From NCBI RefSeq assembly GCF_030291135.1, contig NZ_CP127409.1:2232001-2296000 (forward strand): a DNA stretch of 64,000 nt, read 5' to 3'. Every line of letters begins with the position of its first letter. Position 1 is the stretch's first letter. A program made the translations under genes and the position numbers. The DNA is from Rhodanobacter thiooxydans (lineage in GTDB: Bacteria; Pseudomonadota; Gammaproteobacteria; Xanthomonadales; Rhodanobacteraceae). Shown here piece after piece: positions 54,727 through 62,397 of the stretch. The notes beneath the pieces are model-generated. The model saw nothing but the letters and a program-made list of their open reading frames with translations, did no database searches and was not told the DNA's origin.

Positions 54727-55794
54727 TCAATGCGCCAGCGTGCGCCTGGCCAGCCGGTATTCGTGCATCAGCCGCGCCACCAGCTCGGCGGCCGGCTGCG
54801 GGCGCACCAGCGCGGCGGCCTGGCCGCACCATTCGGACAGCAGGTCGCCGCGGCCGGCTTCGGCGGCGGCGCGCCGCAACGGTGCGGTCAGTGCATTCAG
54901 CACCGGATACGGCAGGCCCTGCGCCGCCTCGGGCATCGCCTCGACGAAGCGGTTGCGCAGGCCGCGGGCGGCGCGCCCGGAGAAGCCGCGGATGGTGGTT
55001 ACCTGGTGTTCCTCGACCCGTGGCAGGTCCCGCTTCCATGCCTCGGCGGCCGAGCACTCCGGGCAGGTGAGGAAGGCGGTGCCGAGCTGGCTGGCCGCCG
55101 CGCCGAGCACTTCCGCCGCCAGCATGCCGCGACCGTCCATGATGCCGCCGGCGGCGATCACCGGAATGTCGACCGCGCGTGCGGCCAGCGGCAGCAGCGC
55201 GAACAGGCCGATCATCGCGTCCTCGGCCTCGTGCAGGAAACTGCCGCGATGGCCGCCGGCCTCGGCGCCCTGCATGGACACCGCATCGGCACCGGCCTCG
55301 GCCCAGGCGCGCGCCTCGGCCACCGTGGTGGCGGTGCCGATCACATGGATGTCGCGTCGGCGCAGCTCGTGCAGTTGCGCCGGGCTGATCACCCCGAACG
55401 CGAAGATCGCCACCGCCGGGCGCGCCTCGCACAGCGCGGCGAACTGATCGGAGAAGCGCGGCGCCCAGCGCGACGGCAGGCTGGTGCGCACGGCGAGGCC
55501 TTCGCGCGCCATCAGCGCGTCGAGCTGCTCGCGCGCCTTCGCCACCGCCGCCATGTCGGCTGCGAATTCGTCCGGCAGCACGAACAGGCCGATCGCATAC
55601 GGCCGATCGCCGAGCGCGCGGATCTGCGCTGCCTGGTCGAGGATCGCCTGCGGCTCCAGGTAACCGGCGCCGAGTGCGCCCAGGGCACCCGCGTTCGACA
55701 CGGCCGCCACCAATGCCGGCGGCGTCGAACCGGACATCGGGGCCTGGATCAGCGGATGCTCGATGCCGAGCCCTCTGGTGAACGACGTGTCCAT
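54727..55794 (-). CDS. NAD(P)H-dependent flavin oxidoreductase / nitronate monooxygenase
   Basis: A 355-residue FMN enzyme. It has Pro-Leu-Ile-Gln-Ala-Pro-Met near residue 15, Ser-Asn-Ala-Gly-Ala-Leu-Gly-Ala-Leu-Gly-Ala-Gly-Tyr near 33, Gly-Ala-Glu-Ala-Gly-Gly-His-Arg-Gly near 175 with the catalytic His, and Ala-Ala-Gly-Gly-Ile-Met-Asp-Gly-Arg near 215. These fit class I nitronate monooxygenases, which detoxify propionate-3-nitronate. Related enzymes are enoyl-ACP reductases. Start at Met-Asp-Thr-Ser-Phe-Thr. Confidence 0.9.
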   Translation of the reverse strand: MDTSFTRGLGIEHPLIQAPMSGSTPPALVAAVSNAGALGALGAGYLEPQAILDQAAQIRALGDRPYAIGLFVLPDEFAADMAAVAKAREQLDALMAREGLAVRTSLPSRWAPRFSDQFAALCEARPAVAIFAFGVISPAQLHELRRRDIHVIGTATTVAEARAWAEAGADAVSMQGAEAGGHRGSFLHEAEDAMIGLFALLPLAARAVDIPVIAAGGIMDGRGMLAAEVLGAAASQLGTAFLTCPECSAAEAWKRDLPRVEEHQVTTIRGFSGRAARGLRNRFVEAMPEAAQGLPYPVLNALTAPLRRAAAEAGRGDLLSEWCGQAAALVRPQPAAELVARLMHEYRLARRTLAH

Positions 55795-55886
55795 GGCATG
55801 GCGACCCGCAGCGGAAACGGGCCAAGTATCCACCTCCGTGGCACGCGGCAAAAGCCGCCGGCCAGCCGGCGGTTACCCGGCGTGGT

Positions 55887-56576
55887 TCAGCCGCCCTGCC
55901 CGGCCACGATGTTCACCGTGATCGCGATGATGAACACGTTGAAGAAGAACGCGATCACGCTGTGCAGCAGCACCACACGACGCAGATAGCGGCTGGTGAT
56001 CTGCACGTCGGACACCTGGAAGCACATGCCGATCACGATCGCGAAATAGACGAAGTCCCAGTAGTCCGGCTGTTCGGTACCGGGGAACTCCAGCCCGGTG
56101 TGCTTGTCGCCGAAGTCGCCGTAGAAACCGTGCGCGTAGTGCATCGCGAACATGGTGTTGAGGAACAGCCAGCTCAGCACCACGCTGGTTGCACCCACCG
56201 CCAGAGCCAGCACGCCGCCGACCTTCGCTGCATGCAGTTCGCTGCCCAGCGCCACCAGCACCACGGTCGACAGCACGATGCCGCTCCACAGGATGCCCCA
56301 GCGCCCGGTATCCTGCGCTTTCGCCTGGCTGCGCATGTGGGTGGTCGAGGCCTTGTTGAACAGGCGCGCCAGGATGCTCAGGAACACCACCGCGGCAAGG
56401 TCGAATGCCAGCAGGATCGCCGTGGCCAGCCGCAATTTCATGGTCACCAGTAGCGCACTGGTCACCAGGAAGATGAGCAGCGAGACGACCATCCGCGGGC
56501 GTGCTCTCACATAGTGGAACGGCCGCCAGCGGCGCTTCTTCGATTGGGTCGTCACACCTGCTTCGTCGCTACTCAC
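55887..56576 (-). CDS. DUF1345 domain membrane protein
   Basis: A 229-residue protein, GTG start, with about five hydrophobic segments after a basic N-terminus. The family block Phe-Pro-Gly-Thr-Glu-Gln-Pro-Asp-Tyr-Trp-Asp-Phe-Val-Tyr-Phe-Ala is near residue 165, followed by Gln-Val-Ser-Asp-Val-Gln-Ile-Thr-Ser-Arg. This is diagnostic of DUF1345, a family of unknown function. Confidence 0.88.
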   Translation of the reverse strand: MSSDEAGVTTQSKKRRWRPFHYVRARPRMVVSLLIFLVTSALLVTMKLRLATAILLAFDLAAVVFLSILARLFNKASTTHMRSQAKAQDTGRWGILWSGIVLSTVVLVALGSELHAAKVGGVLALAVGATSVVLSWLFLNTMFAMHYAHGFYGDFGDKHTGLEFPGTEQPDYWDFVYFAIVIGMCFQVSDVQITSRYLRRVVLLHSVIAFFFNVFIIAITVNIVAGQGG

Positions 56577-56635
56577 ACCAGCCTCCCTGCGACGCGGCCA
56601 TCGGCGTCGGCAACGCCGCGATCATAGCGGGAGTT

Positions 56636-56911
56636 TCAGGCAAGCAGATCGCGTTGCTCCGGGTGTCGCTGTATCCACACGCTGGCATACGAACAGGCCG
56701 ACGCCACCTTCCAGCCTTCGCCACGTGCCGCGGTGAACGCGGCCTGCACCAGCGCCGCTGCGATACCGCGTCCGCCGACGGCCGCCGGCACCCCGGTGTG
56801 GGTGATCGTCATCACGCCGGACACCAGGGTGTAGTCAAGATTGCAGCGAACGCCGTCCACCTGCGTCTCGAAGCGATGTGCCGCGCGATCATGCTCGATG
56901 ACCAAGGACAT
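56636..56911 (-). CDS. Small GNAT-like acetyltransferase (YjdJ/NATD1 type)
   Basis: A 91-residue protein with the short N-acetyltransferase fold. It has Ile-Thr-His-Thr-Gly-Val-Pro and [10 protein letters not shown], the acetyl-CoA loop, in the middle. The end is [15 protein letters not shown], the hallmark of the YjdJ/NATD1 group. Substrate unknown. Start at Met-Ser-Leu-Val-Ile-Glu. Confidence 0.88.
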   Translation of the reverse strand: MSLVIEHDRAAHRFETQVDGVRCNLDYTLVSGVMTITHTGVPAAVGGRGIAAALVQAAFTAARGEGWKVASACSYASVWIQRHPEQRDLLA

Positions 56912-57062
56912 GCGAACTCCGGAACGTTGAAGGCAAACTGCAAGCATACGGTCTGCGCAAGGCAACCCCGCGTGAAGCCCGGCATCCGATCCATTCGCGC
57001 CACCTGCATGAACGCCCCGGCATAGTGACCGCCTGTCCGTCGCTGTCCATCGGGAGAAGCCC

Positions 57063-57488
57063 ATGAAGAAATCCGCATCCGCGCATTGGTCCGGCAGCAT
57101 CACGGAGGGCCGGGGCACGATGTCGACCGACACCGGCGTGCTGCGCGAGGCGCCGTACGGCTTCAAGTCGCGCTTCGAGAACGGCCCGGGCACCAGTCCG
57201 GAGGAACTGATCGCGGCAGCGCACGCCGGCTGCTACTCGATGGCGCTGTCGCTGGGGCTGGGCAACGCCGGCTTCACCGCCGACGGCATCGATACCAGCG
57301 CGACGGTGACCCTGCTCAAGGACGGTGACGGTTTCAGCATCACGGCGGTCGCACTGACTTGCCGGGCCAGGGTTCCGCGCATCGACGCGGCTACGTTCGA
57401 CAACATCGCGCAGGCGACCAAGCTGGGCTGCCCGGTGTCCAAGGTGCTGAAGGCCACGATCACGCTGGACGCCCGGCTGGAAAGCTGA
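57063..57488 (+). CDS. osmC: OsmC family organic hydroperoxide reductase
   Basis: A 141-residue thiol peroxidase. It has [11 protein letters not shown] near residue 58 and Lys-Leu-Gly-Cys-Pro-Val-Ser-Lys-Val near 123, the OsmC-type Cys pair, with Tyr-Gly-Phe-Lys-Ser-Arg-Phe-Glu in the first half. It fits the OsmC rather than the Ohr branch. GGGAGAAG lies upstream of the ATG. It ends one base before aroG on the opposite strand with no visible terminator. Confidence 0.93.
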   Translation: MKKSASAHWSGSITEGRGTMSTDTGVLREAPYGFKSRFENGPGTSPEELIAAAHAGCYSMALSLGLGNAGFTADGIDTSATVTLLKDGDGFSITAVALTCRARVPRIDAATFDNIAQATKLGCPVSKVLKATITLDARLES

Positions 57489-57489
57489 C

Positions 57490-58575
57490 TCAGGCAGCAA
57501 CCTCCGTGCGGCGCATGGTTGCAGCGGCCTGGCGCCGCTGTTGCACCGCCTGCGCCAGCCGCCGCAGCACCTGCACCGAGCTGTCCCAGTCGATGCAGCC
57601 GTCGGTGATGCTCTGGCCGTAGCGCAGCGGCTGGCCGGGCTGCAGCTCCTGGCGGCCGCCGAGCAGGTGGCTTTCCACCATCACGCCGAGGATGCGCCGC
57701 TCGCCGGCGGCGATCCGCGCGGCGATATCCTCGACCACCCGCGGCTGGTTCTCCGGGTTCTTGCCGCTGTTGGCGTGGCTGACGTCGATCATCACCCGAT
57801 CGGCCAGGCCGGCCTTGCCGATCGCGGCGCAGGCGGCGTCGACGCTGGTCGCGTCGTAGTTCGGCAGCTTGCCGCCGCGCAGGATCACATGGCAGTCACC
57901 GTTGCCGCTGGTGGCGGCGATGGCGGCCTGGCCGTCCTTGGTCACCGCCATGAAATGGTGCGGCTGCGACGCGGCCTGCACCGCATCCACCGCGATCTTC
58001 ACGTTGCCGTCGGTGCCGTTCTTGAAACCGACCGGGCAGGACAGCCCCGAAGCCAGCTCGCGATGCACCTGGCTTTCGGTGGTGCGCGCACCGATCGCGC
58101 CCCACGCCACCAGGTCGGCGATGTACTGCGGCGTGATCATGTCGAGGAACTCGCAACCGGCCGGCACGCCCAATGCGTTGATGTCGCGCAGCAGGCCGCG
58201 GGCGATGCGCAGGCCCTTGTCGATCTGGAAGCTGCCGTCCAGGTCGGGATCGTTGATCAGCCCCTTCCAGCCCACCGTGGTACGCGGCTTCTCGAAGTAC
58301 ACCCGCATCACGATCTCCAGCGCGTCGCCCAGCTCGCGGCGCAACGGCGCCAGCCGGCCGGCGTATTCCAGCGCGGCGCGGGTGTCGTGGATCGAGCACG
58401 GCCCGATCACCACCGCGAGACGGTCGTCGTTGCCGGCGAGGATGCCGTGCAGCGCCCGTCGCGAGGCATCGACCGTGGCCATCGCCGCGTCGGTGACGGC
58501 GCAGTCGCGCATGACCTCGGCCGGTGTGCCGAGGCGGGTGATGGCGCGGATGCGCAGGTCGTCGGTGGCGTGCAT
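57490..58575 (-). CDS. aroG: 3-deoxy-7-phosphoheptulonate (DAHP) synthase, type I alpha
   Basis: A 361-residue enzyme condensing PEP and erythrose-4-phosphate, the first step of the shikimate pathway. Motifs are Val-Val-Ile-Gly-Pro-Cys-Ser-Ile-His-Asp near residue 55, Glu-Lys-Pro-Arg-Thr-Thr-Val-Gly-Trp-Lys-Gly near residue 95, Gly-Ala-Arg-Thr-Thr-Glu-Ser-Gln-Val-His-Arg near 165 and Asp-Val-Ser-His-Ala-Asn-Ser-Gly-Lys near 265. The type I alpha (AroF/G/H) group is feedback-inhibited by an aromatic amino acid; which one cannot be told. CAGGAG is just upstream of the ATG. A leader peptide with an aromatic run and a terminator precede the gene. Confidence 0.96.
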   Translation of the reverse strand: MHATDDLRIRAITRLGTPAEVMRDCAVTDAAMATVDASRRALHGILAGNDDRLAVVIGPCSIHDTRAALEYAGRLAPLRRELGDALEIVMRVYFEKPRTTVGWKGLINDPDLDGSFQIDKGLRIARGLLRDINALGVPAGCEFLDMITPQYIADLVAWGAIGARTTESQVHRELASGLSCPVGFKNGTDGNVKIAVDAVQAASQPHHFMAVTKDGQAAIAATSGNGDCHVILRGGKLPNYDATSVDAACAAIGKAGLADRVMIDVSHANSGKNPENQPRVVEDIAARIAAGERRILGVMVESHLLGGRQELQPGQPLRYGQSITDGCIDWDSSVQVLRRLAQAVQQRRQAAATMRRTEVAA

Positions 58576-58611
58576 GGCGGCTCTCCTGGAGGATTTTCAG
58601 GTGGCGGCCAT

Positions 58612-58637
58612 AAAAAAACCGCCCTGGGGTGGCGGTT
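58612..58637 (-). terminator. Attenuator terminator in the aroG leader
   Basis: On the minus strand, AACCGCC (58637-58631), loop ACCCCAG, GGCGGTT (58623-58617), then a run of seven T in all (58618-58612). It lies 22 bases after the leader-peptide stop and 36 bases before the aroG ATG. Terminator position and U-run are as expected for attenuation. Confidence 0.85.
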
Positions 58638-58659
58638 CGGTGTGGTTCTTTCGATCAGT

Positions 58660-58743
58660 TCAAAACGATCGCGTCCGCGCCGCCGCCGTTGGCTTCGGGT
58701 AGCCGTAAAACCAGAAATACAGGCGGGCGGTGGCGGAATACAT
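58660..58743 (-). CDS. Aromatic-rich leader peptide of aroG (candidate aroL-type attenuator peptide)
   Basis: ATG at 58743 opens a 27-codon frame ending in TGA at 58660. It starts MYSATARLYFWFYGYP and ends Thr-Arg-Ser-Phe. Eight residues are aromatic (Tyr 4, Phe 3, Trp 1), seven codons of the nine from 9 to 15 region being Tyr, Phe, Trp, Phe, Tyr, Gly, Tyr in a row. The RNA before the run (codons 3-8, CCGCC-rich) and after it (codons 19-23, GGCGG-rich) are complementary. The GGCGG part can also pair with the CCGCC arm of the following terminator, giving the 1:2, 2:3, 3:4 scheme. No strong ribosome site is seen; a weak promoter (TTGATT, 16 bases, TATCAA) would start RNA near the ATG, so translation could be leaderless. 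Confidence 0.7.
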   Translation of the reverse strand: MYSATARLYFWFYGYPKPTAAARTRSF

Positions 58744-58810
58744 GACGCCATTGATAACACAATGGACGTCCAAATCAAACTCTCGACCAACGAAACGCTA
58801 GACTGGCGGC

Positions 58811-59734
58811 ATGCCTTCGCCCCTCGACCTGCTGACCCGTCCCGCCCGCGAACCGGTCCGCCGCTGGGTGCTCAAGGCCTTTCCGCGCCCTGATACCGGC
58901 GGCCTCGACTACGACCATCCGCACGGCGATCCCGGCCTGTTCGGGCCGCACAGCGCGACCTGGCGCGTGCATTCGGACTTCCCCGGCATGCTGGCCGGCG
59001 GCCTCGCCGCGCTGACCCTGCAGACGCTGCACCCGCTGGCACTGGCCGGGGTGTGGAACCACTCCAACTTCCGCGGCGACCTTCTCGGCCGGCTGCGCCG
59101 CACCACCGCCTTCGTGGGCGGCACCACCTATGCGCCGCGCGCCCAGGCCGAGGCGCTGATCGCGCACGTGCGGCAGATCCATGACCACATCACCGGCCAC
59201 GGCGAGGACGGGCGCCCGTACAGCGCCAATGATCCCGACCTGCTGACCTGGGTCCACGTCAGCGAGGCGTACTGCTTCCTGCACGGCTACCGCCGCTACA
59301 GCCACATCGCGCTGCCGCCCGGGGCGGCCGACCGCTACTACGGCGAAGTGCGGCGGATTGCCGAAGCGCTGGGGGCACGCGACGTGCCCGCGTCCGAATG
59401 CGAAGTCGCCGACTACTTCCGGCGCATCCAGCCCGAACTGGCGTACACCGAACGCTCGCGCGTGGTGCTCGGCTTGCTGGCGCAGGTGCGCCTGCCGGTG
59501 CCGGCGGCCGGGCTGTCGCGCGACCTGTTCCTGTTCGCCGGCCACGCCCTGCTGCCGGACTGGGCCGTGGCGATGCTGGGCCACACGCCATGGCAACGGC
59601 GCCAGGCGCGGCTGGCAGCGCACGCGCTGTGGTCGATCGCGCCGGTATTCCGTGTCGCCCTGAAGGACGGCATCGCCAGCCGTGCCTGCCGGCGCATGGA
59701 CGTGGCGCCGGAGCAGTTGTCGCGCTGGGCGTAG
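58811..59734 (+). CDS. Oxygenase MpaB family (DUF2236) protein
   Basis: A 307-residue protein with the MpaB_C/DUF2236 pattern. It has Gly-Leu-Phe-Gly-Pro-His-Ser-Ala-Thr-Trp-Arg-Val-His near residue 42, Leu-Gln-Thr-Leu-His-Pro-Leu-Ala-Leu-Ala-Gly-Val near 75, His-Ile-Thr-Gly near 125 and Leu-Leu-Thr-Trp-Val-His-Val-Ser-Glu near 148. The conserved His residues would bind haem in MpaB, the mycophenolic-acid side-chain oxygenase, and latex-clearing relatives. Substrate unknown. It is divergent from the aroG leader, 67 bases away. Confidence 0.88.
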   Translation: MPSPLDLLTRPAREPVRRWVLKAFPRPDTGGLDYDHPHGDPGLFGPHSATWRVHSDFPGMLAGGLAALTLQTLHPLALAGVWNHSNFRGDLLGRLRRTTAFVGGTTYAPRAQAEALIAHVRQIHDHITGHGEDGRPYSANDPDLLTWVHVSEAYCFLHGYRRYSHIALPPGAADRYYGEVRRIAEALGARDVPASECEVADYFRRIQPELAYTERSRVVLGLLAQVRLPVPAAGLSRDLFLFAGHALLPDWAVAMLGHTPWQRRQARLAAHALWSIAPVFRVALKDGIASRACRRMDVAPEQLSRWA

Positions 59735-59810
59735 CTCCGCCCCGTCAACCAGCATTGACAGCGTCCCCCTATCGGCTAACGTCACCCGGTAACGTCAGCC
59801 GGGGGCGCCT

Positions 59811-61685
59811 GTGGCAACACTCATCCCAACCCGCAACAGCTGCCTGCCGCGCATGACCGGCGGCGAGAAACGCGTCTCCGAACGGCTGGAACAGAAGCTC
59901 GAAGACGACTACCTGCTGTGGTACGACGTGCCGGTCGGGCTGAAGCAGCGCCATCCGGATTTCGTGGTGTTCCACCCGCGCCGCGGCCTGCTGGTGCTGG
60001 AGGTGAAGGACTGGAAGGCCGACACCATCCGCCACGCCGACAGTACCCAGTTCACCCTGGTCACCGAGCGCGGCCTGGTGAAGGAGAACAGCCCGCTGCT
60101 GCAGGCGCGCGCGTATGCGCTGGAGATCGGCGTGGTGCTGGAGCGCGATCCGGCACTGCGTCATCCGGAAGGCTCCCGCCACGCCGGCAAACTGATCATG
60201 CCGTGGGCGTGGGGCGTGGTGCTGGCCAACATCACGCGCAAGCAATTCGACGAAGGCGCGCTGGGTGAAGTGCTGCCCGAGCACCTGGTGATCTGCCGCG
60301 ACGAGCTGTACGAGACGGTCGACGCCGAAGCATTCCAGGAGCGGCTATGGGCGATGTTCCCGCAGGTGTTTCCGGTGGCGCTGACCTTGCCGCAGATCGA
60401 CCGCGTGCGCTGGCACCTGTTCCCCGAGTTGCGGGTCGAGGCCGGCAGCGGCCAATTCGGCCTGTTCGGCCCCAGCGACGCCGCGGTGCGGCCGCTGGAG
60501 ATTCCCGACCTGGTCAAGGTGATGGACTCGCAGCAGGAACAGCTGGCGCGCTCGATCGGCGATGAGCACCGGATCATCCACGGCGTCGCCGGCTCCGGCA
60601 AGACGATGATCCTCGGCTTCCGCGCGATGCAGCTGGCACGTGAACTGGGAAAACCCATTCTGGTGCTCTGCTACAACAAGACGCTGGCCGCGCGGCTGGA
60701 GCAACTCATCGGCGAACGCGGCCTGGGCGAGAAAGTGCAGGTCTACAACTTCCACAAGTGGTGCCGCAAGATGCTGGTGGCGTACCACGAGCCGCTGCCG
60801 CCCGGCAGCGGCAAGGCTTTTGCCGACGCGCTGCCGCCGGCAGTGATCGCCGGCGTGGACCGCGGCCAGATTCCGCGCGCCCAGTACGGCGCGGTGCTGG
60901 TCGACGAAGGCCACGACTTCGAGCCGGACTGGTACAAGCTGATCGTGCAGATGATCGATCCGGAAACCAATTCGCTGCTGGTGCTGTACGACGACGCGCA
61001 GAACATCTACGGCAACCCGAACCGCCGCAAGATCAGCTGGAAGAGCCTCGGCGTACAGGCGCAGGGCCGCACCACCATCCTCAAGCTCAACTACCGCAAC
61101 ACGCTGGAAATCCTCTCGGTCGCACGCACCTTCGCGCAGGACCTGCTCGCCTCGCGCCTCGACGAGGCCGACGGCGACGGCGTGCCGCTGATCGCGCCGG
61201 AAAGCGCCGGCCGCCGCGGCGCCGTGCCCGAGCTGGTGCGCACCGACACCGCGCGCGCGCAGATGGACGTGCTGATTGCACGGCTGCGCGACGAGCACGC
61301 GCATGGCCGTCCGTATTCCGCGATGGCGGTGATCTACCGCAACCAGTGGGAAGGCGAAAAGCTGCACGAGGTACTCAAGCAGTTGGACATCCCCAGCCGG
61401 CTCGCCGACAACACCGGCAAGCACACCCTGTTCGTGGTCGAGGACAGCGTCAAGCTGGTCACCATGCACTCCAGCAAGGGGCTGGAATTCCCGTTCGTGA
61501 TCATCCCCGGCATCGGTGGCATGCCCAAGGAAGGCCAGAACGAGTCCGACGAAGCGCGCCTGCTCTACGTGGCGATGACCCGCGCCACCGAACACCTGCT
61601 GCTGATCCATCACCTCGACTCGGTGTTCTCCAAGCGCATCCGCGATTCGATCAACGAGGTCTCCGCGCAGCTGGCCGGCGGCTGA
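59811..61685 (+). CDS. NERD-domain UvrD-like superfamily 1 helicase
   Basis: A 624-residue protein, GTG start. The NERD nuclease domain is at residues 15-130, with Asp-Phe-Val-Val-Phe-His near 50 and Gly-Leu-Leu-Val-Leu-Glu-Val-Lys-Asp-Trp near 60, the D-EVK metal site. An SF1 helicase follows: Walker A Gly-Val-Ala-Gly-Ser-Gly-Lys-Thr near 260, Val-Asp-Glu-Gly-His-Asp-Phe near 362, Leu-Tyr-Asp-Asp-Ala-Gln, and the C-terminal Ser-Ser-Lys-Gly-Leu-Glu-Phe and Tyr-Val-Ala-Met-Thr-Arg-Ala-Thr. Such fusions occur in DNA repair and in phage-defence loci; role here is not known. It lies between the split halves of the nadD-rsfS cluster. Confidence 0.92.
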   Translation: MATLIPTRNSCLPRMTGGEKRVSERLEQKLEDDYLLWYDVPVGLKQRHPDFVVFHPRRGLLVLEVKDWKADTIRHADSTQFTLVTERGLVKENSPLLQARAYALEIGVVLERDPALRHPEGSRHAGKLIMPWAWGVVLANITRKQFDEGALGEVLPEHLVICRDELYETVDAEAFQERLWAMFPQVFPVALTLPQIDRVRWHLFPELRVEAGSGQFGLFGPSDAAVRPLEIPDLVKVMDSQQEQLARSIGDEHRIIHGVAGSGKTMILGFRAMQLARELGKPILVLCYNKTLAARLEQLIGERGLGEKVQVYNFHKWCRKMLVAYHEPLPPGSGKAFADALPPAVIAGVDRGQIPRAQYGAVLVDEGHDFEPDWYKLIVQMIDPETNSLLVLYDDAQNIYGNPNRRKISWKSLGVQAQGRTTILKLNYRNTLEILSVARTFAQDLLASRLDEADGDGVPLIAPESAGRRGAVPELVRTDTARAQMDVLIARLRDEHAHGRPYSAMAVIYRNQWEGEKLHEVLKQLDIPSRLADNTGKHTLFVVEDSVKLVTMHSSKGLEFPFVIIPGIGGMPKEGQNESDEARLLYVAMTRATEHLLLIHHLDSVFSKRIRDSINEVSAQLAGG

Positions 61686-61694
61686 GCGCGGTTT

Positions 61695-62351
61695 CTACGC
61701 GGCCGGGTTCCGGTACGGCGCCAGCAGCGCCGGATCGTCGAACAACCCCGCCGGCAGCAGGTAGCGCGGGTCGCGGCCGGTGGCGAGCAGCTCACGGATG
61801 CGGGTGGCGGAGATTTCCAGCGGCGTCACCGCCAGCTCGATCACCTTGCCGGCGGGCCATGCACGCAGCTCCGCGGCGTCGGCGATGCGGCGGCCGGCCA
61901 CTTCGCGCTCCAGCTCATCCGGCAAGCTGGCGGCAACCCCGGGTCGGCTCAGCACGCCGATGTGCGCCGCCTCGAACAGCTCGCGCCAGCGATGCCAGCT
62001 GGCGAGGCCGGCGAATGCATCGGCGCCGAGCAGCAGCACCAGCGGGCGCCCGCCCTGCTCCGCGCGCAGCTCGTATAGGGTGTCGATGGTGTACGACGGG
62101 CCGGCGCGATCCAGTTCGCGCGTGTCGAGCGTGAGCCGCGACTGGCCCTGCAGCGCGGCACGCAGGATCGCCACCCGCTGCGCCGCCGATGCGATCGGCG
62201 GCGCACGGTGCGGCGGCACGCTGGCCGGCAGCAGGCGCACCTCGGCGTCGAGCAGTTCGGCCGCTTCCCACGCCACGCTGAGGTGGCCCAGGTGCACCGG
62301 GTCGAAGGTGCCGCCGAACAGTGCCAGTGGTTTGTTTGCAGTGTGTGGCAA
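61695..62351 (-). CDS. nadD: Nicotinate-nucleotide adenylyltransferase
   Basis: A 218-residue enzyme of NAD synthesis. Phe-Gly-Gly-Thr-Phe-Asp-Pro-Val-His-Leu-Gly-His near residue 12 is the nucleotidyltransferase motif. The C-terminal Ile-Ser-Ala-Thr-Arg-Ile-Arg-Glu-Leu is the second ATP motif. The only suitable start is a TTG with AGGGG 8 bases upstream. It follows holA by 46 bases carrying a CTCCCCTG palindrome. Confidence 0.95.
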   Translation of the reverse strand: MPHTANKPLALFGGTFDPVHLGHLSVAWEAAELLDAEVRLLPASVPPHRAPPIASAAQRVAILRAALQGQSRLTLDTRELDRAGPSYTIDTLYELRAEQGGRPLVLLLGADAFAGLASWHRWRELFEAAHIGVLSRPGVAASLPDELEREVAGRRIADAAELRAWPAGKVIELAVTPLEISATRIRELLATGRDPRYLLPAGLFDDPALLAPYRNPAA

Positions 62352-62370
62352 GAGCTACCCCTCCCCAGCC

Positions 62371-62390
62371 CTCCCCTGCACGCAGGGGAG
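62371..62390. repeat. Palindrome between holA and nadD
   Basis: CTCCCCTG and CAGGGGAG with loop CACG (62371-62390) stand between holA and the nadD start. The AGGGG next to it serves as the nadD ribosome site. Similar sequences appear near 49380 (CCCTGCAGGCAGGGG). Confidence 0.5.
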
Positions 62391-62397
62391 GGCGCAA

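Noticed and set aside
54313..55989. A 558-codon plus-strand frame opposite rsfS and the flavin oxidoreductase
   Set aside because: It spans two clear minus-strand genes and has no recognisable domain.
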